From NCBI GenBank assembly GCA_009783975.1, contig WRCL01000111.1:1-6522 (forward strand): a stretch of DNA of 6,522 bases, in the 5' to 3' direction. A program made the position numbers and the translations under genes. The stretch's first letter is position 1. Each line of letters opens with the position of its first letter. The DNA is from Micrococcales bacterium (GTDB lineage Bacteria; Actinomycetota; Actinomycetes; Actinomycetales; Cellulomonadaceae). The notes under the pieces are model-generated. The model was not told where the DNA came from. It saw only the letters and a program-made list of their open reading frames with translations, and did no database searches. Positions 1 to 6,291 of the stretch are shown here, piece by piece.

Positions 1-222
1 CGTGCCGCCGTCGCCGACCTCAAAGCAGCGCTGGAGGCCGAGGAGCCGTCCGAGACGGTCATGGCCAAGCACAGCGCCCTGGTCACCGCGGCGCAGAAGA
101 TCGGCGAGGCCGTCTACGCCCAGTCCGAGACCGCCGACGCACCCACCGACACCCCGCCGGCCCCTGCCGACGACGAGGACGTCGTGGACGCTGAGATCGT
201 CGATGAGGACGAGGACAGGTGA
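1..222 (+). CDS. dnaK: DnaK (Hsp70 chaperone), C-terminal end only
   Basis: The last 73 codons of an open frame enter from the left edge and stop at TGA 220-222. The peptide shows the end of the Hsp70 helical lid: an acidic/alanine-rich helix, then a segment ending IGEAVYAQ, like the (L/I)GxAxYAQ of actinobacterial DnaK. After it come a Pro/Ala/Thr-rich disordered linker and an acidic tail, [14 protein letters not shown], which matches the conserved DVVDAE(I/V)VD terminus of bacterial DnaK. DnaK is the cytosolic ATP-driven foldase that works with DnaJ and GrpE, both encoded directly downstream. The stop overlaps the grpE start by four bases (GTGA), which implies cotranscription and translational coupling. 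The ATPase and substrate-binding domains lie outside the window, so their integrity cannot be judged. The identification rests on the tail motif plus the operon context. Confidence 0.93.
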   Translation, partial: RAAVADLKAALEAEEPSETVMAKHSALVTAAQKIGEAVYAQSETADAPTDTPPAPADDEDVVDAEIVDEDEDR

Positions 223-821
223 GCGAGGAGGAACCCCGGATCGTGGACCGGCGCAAGATCGACCCGCAGACCGGCGAGGTCCGTGAGCCGGCCACACCCG
301 GGGACGAACCTGGGCTCACGGTGCCCGATGACGACGTCGCCGCGCTGGCGGCCGAACGTCTGGACCAGCTCCAACGGGTCTCAGCCGACTACGTCAACCT
401 GCAGAACCAGTACTCGGCGTACGTCCGGCGGTCCAAGGCCGAGGCGCTGGGCGCCTATGACCAGGGTGTCGCCGCCTTGGCCGAAGGGCTCATCCCGGTG
501 CTGGACGATATCGAGCTGGCCCGCCAGCACGACGACCTCACCGGCCCGTTCGCGTCCATCGCCGAGAAGCTCGAGCAGATCTGTGAGCACTTCGGCGTCG
601 TGCGCTACGGCACTGCCGGGGACGTGTTCGACCCGGCTGTCCATGAGGCCCTCATGCACGGCCACAGCCCCGAGGTCACCGAACCCACAGTCCAGACCGT
701 CTTGCAGCCTGGGTACCGGGCAGGCGAACGGGTGCTGCGCGCTGCGCGGGTCGCCGTCGTCGACCCCGAACCTGACCCGACCCAGACCGACCCGCCCAGG
801 CAGGTCGACGAGATCGCGTGA
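219..821 (+). CDS. grpE: GrpE, nucleotide exchange factor for DnaK
   Basis: A 200-residue GrpE, within the usual family size. GrpE releases ADP from DnaK and so resets the chaperone cycle in the cytosol. Residues 1-37 are a charged, probably disordered leader. Residues 38-78 read as the long dimerising coiled coil ([18 protein letters not shown]...). The C-terminal beta domain carries the family signature: FDPAVHEAL at 137-145 and [20 protein letters not shown] at 158-177. A Pro/Asp-rich tail follows. The GTG start at 219 overlaps the dnaK stop, and GAGGA copies at 205-209 and 211-215 can serve as ribosome-binding sites. dnaJ begins 16 bp downstream, consistent with one operon. The coiled-coil segment has the less common [16 protein letters not shown] where many GrpEs have a YRRR-type motif. 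This suggests a divergent, accessory-type GrpE that may be dedicated to the DnaK encoded next to it; that pairing is inference. Confidence 0.96.
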   Translation: MSEEEPRIVDRRKIDPQTGEVREPATPGDEPGLTVPDDDVAALAAERLDQLQRVSADYVNLQNQYSAYVRRSKAEALGAYDQGVAALAEGLIPVLDDIELARQHDDLTGPFASIAEKLEQICEHFGVVRYGTAGDVFDPAVHEALMHGHSPEVTEPTVQTVLQPGYRAGERVLRAARVAVVDPEPDPTQTDPPRQVDEIA

Positions 822-824
822 GCC

Positions 825-833
825 GGAGGGAGG
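825..833 (+). promoter_or_regulatory. Shine-Dalgarno site of dnaJ
   Basis: GGAGGGAGG lies in the 16-bp gap between grpE and dnaJ. Its GGAGG core (825-829) ends 8 nt before the GTG at 838. It decides the start of dnaJ, because the reading frame stays open far upstream inside grpE and would otherwise be extended wrongly. Confidence 0.8.
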
Positions 834-837
834 CGCC

Positions 838-1785
838 GTGACTGGCCAGGACTGGTTGTCCAAGGACTTCTACGCCATGCTCGGCGTCCCCAAGGACGCC
901 GACGCAGGCACGATCAAGAAGGCGTACCGCAAGAAGGCCCGCACGCTGCACCCCGACAAGAACCCCGGCGACACCCGGGCCGAGGAGCAGTTCAAAGGGA
1001 TCGGCGAGGCGTACGCGGTGCTGTCAGACGACGAGCAGCGCCGCCGGTACGACGAGCTGCGCACCCTCGGCGGCGGCGCCCGGTTCACCGCCGGCGGTCC
1101 CGGGGGCGGCGGCGCCGGGTTCGACGACCTGCTCGGGGGGATGTTCGGCCCTGGGTCGCGGGTCCGGTTCTCTGCCGGTGCTCCTGGCGGTGGGGGCGGG
1201 TTCGACGACCTGCTCGGCGGGCTGTTCGGCCAGCGCCCGCCCGCCCGGCGTGGCAGGGACCTCACCTCGTCGGTGTCGTTGCCGTTCCGCACCGCCACCA
1301 CCGGGTCGACGGTGTCGTTGTCGGTCGACGGCCGCACGGTCAACGCCCGCGTCCCTGCCGGTGTGCGCGACGGGCAGAAGATCCGCTTGCGCGGCAAGGG
1401 ACAGCCTGGAGACCCACCCGGTGACCTGGTCATCGAGGTCCACGTCGAACCTCACCCGGTGTTCGCCACCGACGGGCCCAACCTGCGCGTCACCGTCCCG
1501 GTGAGCTTCGCCGAGGCCGTCTTGGGCGCCAAGGTCGACGTGCCGACCCTTGATGGCTCGACCGTCACGGTCAAGGTTCCTCCCGCCACCCCCTCTGGGC
1601 GCACCCTGCGCGTCAAGGGCAAGGGCATCGCCACGTCCGCCCGCACCGGCGACCTGCTCGTCACCGTCGAGGTCGCCGTCCCCCACAAGCTCACCGGGGC
1701 AGCGCGCGACGCGGTCGAAGCGTTCGCCGAAGCCACGTCGTCCGACGACCCCCGCGCCGACCTGTACTCCCAGGCGCGCCAGTGA
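838..1785 (+). CDS. dnaJ: DnaJ/CbpA-type J-domain co-chaperone lacking the zinc-finger domain
   Basis: A 315-residue class B J-protein. It delivers unfolded clients to DnaK and stimulates its ATPase. The J-domain spans about residues 10-75, with the catalytic HPD at 38-40 and the basic helix [12 protein letters not shown] Gly/Phe region (about 78-135) follows, then two beta-sandwich client-binding domains (about 140-215 and 223-300) with [18 protein letters not shown] and a second copy [18 protein letters not shown]. No CxxCxGxG motifs occur, so this is the CbpA/DnaJB type rather than the Zn-containing DnaJ1/DnaJ2 found with the main actinobacterial dnaK. The Gly/Phe region contains a near-exact internal duplication (residues 82-104 and 110-131), each copy ending FDDLLGG(M/L)FG. 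The GTG start at 838 is chosen because of the strong GGAGG and because it places the J-domain at the N-terminus. Symbol dnaJ is used broadly; cbpA would also fit. Confidence 0.95.
   Translation: MTGQDWLSKDFYAMLGVPKDADAGTIKKAYRKKARTLHPDKNPGDTRAEEQFKGIGEAYAVLSDDEQRRRYDELRTLGGGARFTAGGPGGGGAGFDDLLGGMFGPGSRVRFSAGAPGGGGGFDDLLGGLFGQRPPARRGRDLTSSVSLPFRTATTGSTVSLSVDGRTVNARVPAGVRDGQKIRLRGKGQPGDPPGDLVIEVHVEPHPVFATDGPNLRVTVPVSFAEAVLGAKVDVPTLDGSTVTVKVPPATPSGRTLRVKGKGIATSARTGDLLVTVEVAVPHKLTGAARDAVEAFAEATSSDDPRADLYSQARQ
1081..1230 (+). repeat. Tandem duplication within the Gly/Phe region of dnaJ
   Basis: Copy 1 is 1081-1149 (residues 82-104) and copy 2 is 1165-1230 (residues 110-131), separated by five codons. 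Both read RF(T/S)AG(G/A)[13 protein letters not shown](M/L)FG, with a one-residue length difference. At the DNA level the block ttcgacgacctgctcgg is identical in both. The protein conservation with silent and conservative differences suggests a duplication that has been retained by selection rather than a fresh slippage event. The [12 protein letters not shown] element resembles the DIF-type motifs of the Gly/Phe region, which in other J-proteins hold the J-domain in an inhibited state. Confidence 0.85.
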
Positions 1786-1814
1786 CCACCTGACCCCGAG
1801 GAGACCGCAGCCCG

Positions 1815-1850
1815 TTGGCCAGACCAGCGAACCCCCCGCTACCTGGCCAA
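1815..1850. repeat. Inverted repeat (hairpin) between dnaJ and hspR
   Basis: The arms TTGGCCAG (1815-1822) and CTGGCCAA (1843-1850) are perfectly complementary over 8 bp. The 20-nt interval contains a further 4-bp pair, AGCG (1826-1829) with CGCT (1837-1840), around a C-rich loop. Each arm also contains the self-palindrome TGGCCA. No T-tract follows, so it is not a standard intrinsic terminator. It may be an mRNA processing or stability element, an attenuator that lowers hspR expression relative to the chaperones, or a protein-binding dyad. The rest of the 125-bp gap (1786-1910) holds only the hspR ribosome-binding site. Confidence 0.6.
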
Positions 1851-1898
1851 GGCCCACGCCGACCTGTGCGGCCGGGCCCAGCACCCGCGACCTGACCC

Positions 1899-1904
1899 AA
1901 GGAG
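1899..1904 (+). promoter_or_regulatory. Shine-Dalgarno site of hspR
   Basis: AAGGAG ends 6 nt before the GTG at 1911 and supports that start. A second weaker site, GAGGA at 1929-1933, precedes an in-frame ATG at 1941, so initiation ten codons later cannot be excluded. Confidence 0.65.
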
Positions 1905-1910
1905 CCGACC

Positions 1911-2342
1911 GTGCGGACCGACGCAGACGAGGACACCCCCATGTTCCCGATCTCCGTCGCGGCGAAAATGGCCGGGATGCACCCGCAGACCTTGCGCCAG
2001 TACGACCGGCTCGGCCTGGTCTGCCCCGGCCGCACCCGCGGGCGTGGCCGTCGCTACTCGGTCCGCGACGTGGCAACCTTGCGCGAGGTCCAGCGCCTGT
2101 CGCACGACGACGGCGTCAACCTCGCCGGGATCCGCCAGATCCTTGCCCTCGCCGAAGAGGTCCGTACCCTGCGCCGCCAGGTCCTGGCCCTGCGTGACCT
2201 GCTCGACCCCGGCGGCCGCGTCTTCGCCGCTTCCCCCTCCGGCGACGTCGAAGCCGTCCGCGCCAAACCCCGCCCCGGGCCCGTCGTCCCCTGGATCCCC
2301 CGCCAGCTCACCCAGCTGCGCCGCCGCCGCGACCCCGACTGA
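1911..2342 (+). CDS. hspR: HspR, MerR-family heat-shock repressor
   Basis: A 143-residue HspR, about the usual size. In Streptomyces and Mycobacterium, HspR binds HAIR operators (CTTGAGT-N7-ACTCAAG), with DnaK as co-repressor, and shuts off dnaK, clpB and related genes until heat stress titrates DnaK. The MerR winged helix occupies about residues 11-80. It has the subfamily hallmarks ISVAAKMAGMHPQTLRQYDR, LGLVCPGRTRGRGRRYS, and then LSHDDGVNLAGIRQIL. A leucine-rich helix (about 83-103) probably dimerises. The tail near 124-130 (VVPWIPR) resembles the conserved VVWxPR end of HspR. It is the last clear gene of the dnaK-grpE-dnaJ-hspR order, which predicts autoregulation. No HAIR-like sequence is visible inside the window, so its target should lie upstream of dnaK. 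GTG 1911 is preferred for its AAGGAG; ATG 1941 is an alternative. Confidence 0.95.
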   Translation: MRTDADEDTPMFPISVAAKMAGMHPQTLRQYDRLGLVCPGRTRGRGRRYSVRDVATLREVQRLSHDDGVNLAGIRQILALAEEVRTLRRQVLALRDLLDPGGRVFAASPSGDVEAVRAKPRPGPVVPWIPRQLTQLRRRRDPD

Positions 2343-2368
2343 GCCCGGATCCACCGATGCGCGCCGTC

Positions 2369-2441
2369 GTGAGCGCGACTCGTGCGGGGACGGTTTGCCA
2401 GGCCCGCGGGTTCCTGGGCTGTTCGAGTGAGCGCGAATCGT
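2369..2441. repeat. 15-bp direct repeat pair upstream of the FtsH-like gene
   Basis: GTGAGCGCGACTCGT (2369-2383) and GTGAGCGCGAATCGT (2427-2441) differ at one base and start 58 bp apart. They are the most evident repeat in the 169-bp spacer between hspR and the protease gene. The second copy ends just before a candidate -35 box. Two such sites upstream of a promoter would suit a regulator that loops DNA or binds cooperatively. The sequence does not match the HAIR or CIRCE consensus, so the binding protein is unknown. Confidence 0.6.
2398..2417. repeat. Nested dyad centred between the two direct repeats
   Basis: CCAGG (2398-2402) and CCTGG (2413-2417) are complementary and enclose the perfect palindrome CCCGCGGG (2403-2410). 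The centre falls almost exactly midway between the two 15-bp direct repeats. It has no T-tract, so it is at best a weak terminator for the hspR operon. It may instead be part of a composite operator. Confidence 0.45.
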
Positions 2442-2446
2442 CTGGG

Positions 2447-2475
2447 TTGTCCGGGTTCGTCCCGGCAGCGACCAT
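2447..2475 (+). promoter_or_regulatory. Possible promoter of the FtsH-like gene
   Basis: TTGTCC (2447-2452), a 17-bp spacer and GACCAT (2470-2475) resemble a housekeeping -35/-10 pair, with 4 of 6 and 3 of 6 consensus matches. The predicted transcript would begin near 2482 and leave a 30-nt leader containing the ribosome-binding site. Promoters in high-GC DNA are hard to see by eye. Readthrough from the chaperone operon is an alternative. Confidence 0.3.
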
Positions 2476-2498
2476 CGTCGTGAGGCAATTGGTGCGAC

Positions 2499-2504
2499 GA
2501 GAGG
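2499..2504 (+). promoter_or_regulatory. Shine-Dalgarno site of the FtsH-like gene
   Basis: GAGAGG ends 7 nt before the GTG at 2512 and supports that start. The start places a short basic N-terminus directly before the first membrane segment, as is usual in FtsH. Confidence 0.6.
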
Positions 2505-2511
2505 TCTGACC

Positions 2512-4266
2512 GTGGTCCGAACCACCCCTGAGCATGACATCGCCCGTGACCGTGAGGCTGCCCGACGGCGCCGTGTGGTGCGGTTGCTCCTGGTCGTGCT
2601 CGCAGCCGAAGCGTGGATGCTCGTGCGCGGGGTCATGGGGATGGCGGTGCTGCCTGCGGTGCCGAGCATCGACCCGATGATCTTGGTCCCGGTCGTGTTC
2701 TTCTCTGCGCTGCTGCTGGTCATCGTGGGCACGCAGGTGGGGTCTGGGCGTTCGCCGCACCTGGTGTACCGGCCCGAGCAGGTCGACGTGCACCTGGACG
2801 AGGTCATCGGCATCGACCCGATCGTCGAAGACGTGCGCCGCTCGCTGGACCTGTTCTGGGCGCACCGGACGTTCGCCGACCGCACGGGCGGCCGTCCGCG
2901 CCGTGGGCTGCTGTTCGAAGGTCCCCCGGGCACCGGCAAGACCTTGACCGCCAAAGCCATGGCCGCCGAGGCGGGGGTGCCGTTCTTGTTCGTCTCGGCC
3001 ACCTCGTTCCAGTCGATGTACTACGGGGCGACAGCCCGCAAGATCCGCGCGTACTTCCGCGCGCTGCGCACCGCCGCGGCAAAAGAAGGCGGGGCCATCG
3101 GGTTCATCGAAGAGATCGACGCGATCGCCATGGCCCGCGGGTTCATGCCCGTCTCACCTGCGTCGGGGACCAGCGCCCGCACCGAGCAGGCGGTCTCCGA
3201 AGGCACCGGCGGGGTCCTCAACGAGCTGCTCGTGCAGATGCAGTCGTTCGACGAGCCGCTGGGCACCGACAAGCTCCTCAACCGTCTGGCCTCGGCGGTG
3301 AACCTGCTGCTGCCGGCGACCCGCCAGATCCCCATGCGCCGCCCCGCGCGGGTCCCGCTGCTGCTCATCGCCGCGACGAACCGCGCTGACGCCCTGGACC
3401 CGGCGTTGCTGCGCCCAGGCCGGTTCGACCGGCGCCTGAGCTTCCCCACCCCTGACGTGCACGGCCGCCGTGCCCTGGTCGACCATTTCTTGGCACGCCG
3501 CGCCCACGAGGTCGAGCTGGACGAACCGGCGGTCCGTGACCGCGTCGCTGCGGCGACCAACGGCTGGACGCCGGTGATGGTCGAGCACCTGCTTGACGAG
3601 GCCCTCGTCAACGCCATGCGTCGCGGCCAGACGGCGATGAGCTTCACCGACGTGGAGAAGGCCCGCCTGACCGAGATGGTGGGCCTGGGCCAGCCGGTGA
3701 CGTACACCCGTGCCGAACAAGAGCTCATCGCCACCCACGAGGCTGGCCACGCCGTCGTCGCGCACCTGCTCGCCCCCCAGCGGGTGCTCGAGGTCGTGAC
3801 GATCGTCAAACGCGGGTCGGCCCTGGGCCTGCTCGCCCACGACGACGCCGAAGACGTGTACACCCGCTCGTCGTGCGAGCTGCGCGCCCTCATCGCGATC
3901 TGCATGGGCGGGTGGTGCGCCGAAGAGCTGTTCTTCGCCGACACGTCGACCGGTCCAGCCTCAGACCTCGCCGCAGCCACGCGTATCGCCGCGCAGATGG
4001 TCGGCGCCGCGGGGATGACCGGGTCCCTGGTCTCCTTGGCCGCCACCGGCAAAGACATCGTCGAGTCGGTCGTCGGCGACACGGCCGCCCGTGAACAGCT
4101 CGAAGCGGTCCTCACCGAGGCGCGCGACACCGTCCGCGTCCTGCTCGCCGAGAACCGCCACCTCGTCCAGGCCCTGCGCGACGCCCTGCTTGAACGTCAC
4201 GAGCTCGTCGGCCCCGAGATCACCGAAGTGCTGCGCCAGGCCACCCGCGAACCGGCCGGGGTCTGA
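2512..4266 (+). CDS. ftsH: FtsH-type membrane AAA+ zinc metalloprotease, atypical
   Basis: A 584-residue homologue of FtsH, which unfolds membrane and cytosolic proteins with ATP and degrades them in a hexameric chamber. Two membrane segments (about 23-47 and 56-74) are joined by only about 8 residues, so the usual extracytoplasmic domain is missing. The AAA+ module shows Walker A GPPGTGKT (137-144), an aromatic pore loop MYYG (169-172), Walker B FIEEID (198-203, normally FIDEID), sensor 1 AATN (287-290), and the arginine-finger segment LLRPGRFDRR (R301, R304). The peptidase has HEAGH (409-413) and the third zinc ligand D485 in PASDL. Residues 247-282 form an insert about 30 residues longer than usual before sensor 1. 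All zinc ligands are present, so proteolysis is expected. ATPase rate is uncertain because of the Walker B change. It follows hspR on the same strand, which suggests stress-linked expression. It is likely an accessory FtsH paralogue rather than the essential copy; that is inferred from its divergence. Confidence 0.9.
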   Translation: MVRTTPEHDIARDREAARRRRVVRLLLVVLAAEAWMLVRGVMGMAVLPAVPSIDPMILVPVVFFSALLLVIVGTQVGSGRSPHLVYRPEQVDVHLDEVIGIDPIVEDVRRSLDLFWAHRTFADRTGGRPRRGLLFEGPPGTGKTLTAKAMAAEAGVPFLFVSATSFQSMYYGATARKIRAYFRALRTAAAKEGGAIGFIEEIDAIAMARGFMPVSPASGTSARTEQAVSEGTGGVLNELLVQMQSFDEPLGTDKLLNRLASAVNLLLPATRQIPMRRPARVPLLLIAATNRADALDPALLRPGRFDRRLSFPTPDVHGRRALVDHFLARRAHEVELDEPAVRDRVAAATNGWTPVMVEHLLDEALVNAMRRGQTAMSFTDVEKARLTEMVGLGQPVTYTRAEQELIATHEAGHAVVAHLLAPQRVLEVVTIVKRGSALGLLAHDDAEDVYTRSSCELRALIAICMGGWCAEELFFADTSTGPASDLAAATRIAAQMVGAAGMTGSLVSLAATGKDIVESVVGDTAAREQLEAVLTEARDTVRVLLAENRHLVQALRDALLERHELVGPEITEVLRQATREPAGV

Positions 4267-4309
4267 CGGCCAGAGCACAACCAAGGGTGCGACGGCCTGC
4301 CCCGACGGG
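4267..4309. other. Short convergent intergenic gap, no clear terminator
   Basis: The stops of the FtsH-like gene and the ABC exporter gene are separated by 43 bp. Only a tiny dyad, CCCGACGGG (4301-4309 region), and a 7-bp direct repeat, gacggcc, are seen. No stem followed by a T-tract is present for either strand. Transcripts may end by Rho or overlap in antisense. Confidence 0.4.
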
Positions 4310-6187
4310 TCAGCGTGAGGCGGTGGGGGCGAACTGGGTGCGGTACAGGTCTGCGTACAGGCCTTCGGCGGCGAGGAGCTCGTCGTGGGTGCCATGCTCG
4401 ACGACGCGCCCGGCGTCGATGACGACGATGAGGTCGGCGTGGCGCACAGTCGACAGCCGGTGGGCGATGACCAGGGCGGTGCGGCCGGTCAGGGCTTCGT
4501 CGAGGGCGGCCTGGACGGCGGCTTCGGACTCAGAGTCCAGGTGGGCGGTGGCTTCGTCGAGGACGACCAAGGCCGGGGGCTTCAGCAGCACCCGCGCGAT
4601 GGCCAAGCGTTGGCGCTCGCCGCCGGACAGGCGGTAGCCGCGGTCGCCGACGACGGTGTCCAGGCCCTGGGGCATCGCGGCGACCAGGTCAGCGATCCGC
4701 GCGGCACGCAGGACCTCCCACAGCTGGTCGTCGGTGGCGTCGGGGCGCGCGTAGCGCAGGTTCCCGGCGACCGAGTCGTGGAACAGGTGGGCCTCTTGGG
4801 ACACGACACCGACGACCTCGTGCAGCGACTCCCCGGTGACCTCTCGCAGGTCGGCCCCGGCGATGCGCACGGCGCCGCGGGTCGGGTCGTACATCCGCGT
4901 GACCAGCTGCGACAGTGTGGTCTTGCCTGAGCCGGACGGTCCGACCAGCGCGACCATCGACCCGGCAGGCACCGCGAACGACACGTCGACGATCGTGTCG
5001 CCGACGACGTCGTGGGCGACCGCGGCGACCTGCTCCAGCGAGGCCAGCGAGACCTCCTCGGCGTCGGGGTAACGAAAACCCACCCCTGCGAGCTCTAGCG
5101 ACGCGCCGTCGCGGGCGACGTCGTCGCGCAGGTCGTGGGCGTCGGGAGCGTCGGCCACCGAGGGTTCGAGGTCGAGCACCTCCAGGACGCGCTCAAAGCT
5201 CACCAGGGCTGTCATGACGTCGACCTGGACGTTGGACAACGCCGTCAGCGGCCCGTACAGGCGCTGGAGGTACGCGGTGAGCGCGACGACGACCCCGACG
5301 CTCAGCTGCCCGTGCACAGCCTGGACACCCCCGACCCCGTACACCACCGCGACGGCCAGCGCCGCCATCGTCGTCAGCCCGATGCGGAACCACGTCGCGT
5401 ACAACGCGCGCCGCACCCCGATGCGGGCGACCTGGTCAGCCTGGGCGCCATACGCGGCGACCTCACGCGCAGGGGTGCCGAACACCTTGGCCAGGTGCGC
5501 CCCGGCGACGTTGAACCGTTCGGTCATCGTCTGGGCGGCCACGGCGTTGAGGTCGTAGGACTCGCGGGTGATCACCGCCATCTTCTTGCCGAACCAGCGC
5601 GCCGGGCCGATGAACACCGGCACGAGCACCAGCGACAACAACGTCAGCCGCCACGACATCGAGGCCATCGCCGCCAGGACGAACACAACGGTGAGCACGT
5701 TGGACACGACGTTCTGCAACGTCGAGGTGAACGCCTGCTGGGCGCCGAGCACATCACCGTTGAGGCGTTGGACCAGGGCACCAGTCTTGGCCCGGGAGAA
5801 GAACGCCAGCGGCATGCGCTGGACGTGGTCGAACACCTGCACGCGCAGGTCGCGTATGAGCCCCTCGCCGATTCGCGCCGACAACCACCGGTTGACGACC
5901 GACAGCCCAGCCCCGACCAGCGCGAGCGCGCCAGCGCCGGCCGCAGCCAGCACGACGGTGCGCTGCGAGCCTTGGCCGATCCCGTCGTCGATGAGGACCC
6001 GGAACAGCAGCGGGGTCAGCGCGCCGAGGCCCGCCTCGACGGCGATGATCGCCAAGAACCAGGTCAGCCACGTGCGGTAGGGGCCGGCGAAACCCAGGAT
6101 GCGGCGCAGGACGTCACGGCCCAGGCGGTGGCTGGCGACCTCGCGGTCACGTGTGAACCCCACCATCACAGGTCGCATATGAGACAT
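4310..6187 (-). CDS. ABC exporter half-transporter (fused membrane and ATPase domains)
   Basis: A 625-residue type IV (MsbA/LmrA-like) half-transporter. It probably works as a homodimer that exports a drug, lipid or peptide; the substrate cannot be read from sequence. The membrane domain (about 38-312) has six hydrophobic segments, near 38-60, 78-100, 155-175, 178-195, 268-290 and 295-312. The ATPase domain has Walker A GPSGSGKT (416-423), Q-loop Q464 in VVSQE, signature LSGGERQ (520-526), Walker B LVVLDE (540-545) and H-loop H576. Every catalytic motif is intact. Between the A-loop region FRYP (371-374) and the D-V-S-F strand (401-404) lies an extra Glu/Ala-rich stretch (about 375-399), seen in many actinobacterial exporters of this type. 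The ATG at 6187 is chosen for its GGAGG, with a 5-nt spacer. An upstream frame to 6217 and a second ATG at 6178 are less likely. It diverges from a MarR regulator, its likely controller. Confidence 0.93.
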   Translation of the reverse strand: MSHMRPVMVGFTRDREVASHRLGRDVLRRILGFAGPYRTWLTWFLAIIAVEAGLGALTPLLFRVLIDDGIGQGSQRTVVLAAAGAGALALVGAGLSVVNRWLSARIGEGLIRDLRVQVFDHVQRMPLAFFSRAKTGALVQRLNGDVLGAQQAFTSTLQNVVSNVLTVVFVLAAMASMSWRLTLLSLVLVPVFIGPARWFGKKMAVITRESYDLNAVAAQTMTERFNVAGAHLAKVFGTPAREVAAYGAQADQVARIGVRRALYATWFRIGLTTMAALAVAVVYGVGGVQAVHGQLSVGVVVALTAYLQRLYGPLTALSNVQVDVMTALVSFERVLEVLDLEPSVADAPDAHDLRDDVARDGASLELAGVGFRYPDAEEVSLASLEQVAAVAHDVVGDTIVDVSFAVPAGSMVALVGPSGSGKTTLSQLVTRMYDPTRGAVRIAGADLREVTGESLHEVVGVVSQEAHLFHDSVAGNLRYARPDATDDQLWEVLRAARIADLVAAMPQGLDTVVGDRGYRLSGGERQRLAIARVLLKPPALVVLDEATAHLDSESEAAVQAALDEALTGRTALVIAHRLSTVRHADLIVVIDAGRVVEHGTHDELLAAEGLYADLYRTQFAPTASR

Positions 6188-6191
6188 GGCT

Positions 6192-6197
6192 ACCTCC
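6192..6197 (-). promoter_or_regulatory. Shine-Dalgarno site of the ABC exporter gene
   Basis: On the minus strand GGAGGT lies just upstream of ATG 6187-6185, with 5 nt between GGAGG and the start. This decides for the first of two close ATGs (6187 rather than 6178) and against the longer open frame. Confidence 0.7.
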
Positions 6198-6291
6198 AAA
6201 CGTCGTGCCACCCCCACCGGGCGCTGGTCGCCGACAGGTGTCTGACGGGTCCCGCGGCTCGTCGGCAGGGGTGAGCGCCGTGCTCGACCTA

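Noticed and set aside
283..837. Extension of the dnaJ frame upstream through grpE
   Set aside because: The extension overlaps the certain GrpE frame and encodes Pro/Arg/Ser-rich sequence. The J-domain and a GGAGG site place the start at 838.
1786..1910. Possible small peptide gene (TTG start near 1815) in the dnaJ-hspR gap
   Set aside because: It would encode about 26 Pro/Arg-rich residues with no supporting motif, and the region is better explained by the inverted repeat.
1839..3002. Long minus-strand open frame (387 codons) spanning hspR and the start of the protease gene
   Set aside because: It crosses two well-supported genes and an intergenic spacer. Its product is low-complexity Ser/Thr/Arg/Gly-rich with no motif.
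4267..4309. Bidirectional intrinsic terminator between the convergent genes
   Set aside because: Only a 3-bp dyad and a direct repeat are present, with no T-tract on either strand.
5135..6274. Long + strand open frame (379 codons) opposite the ABC exporter gene
   Set aside because: It lies antisense to a gene with complete ABC motifs. Its product is Arg/His/Gln/Asp-rich without recognisable domains, as expected from complementary frames in high-GC DNA.
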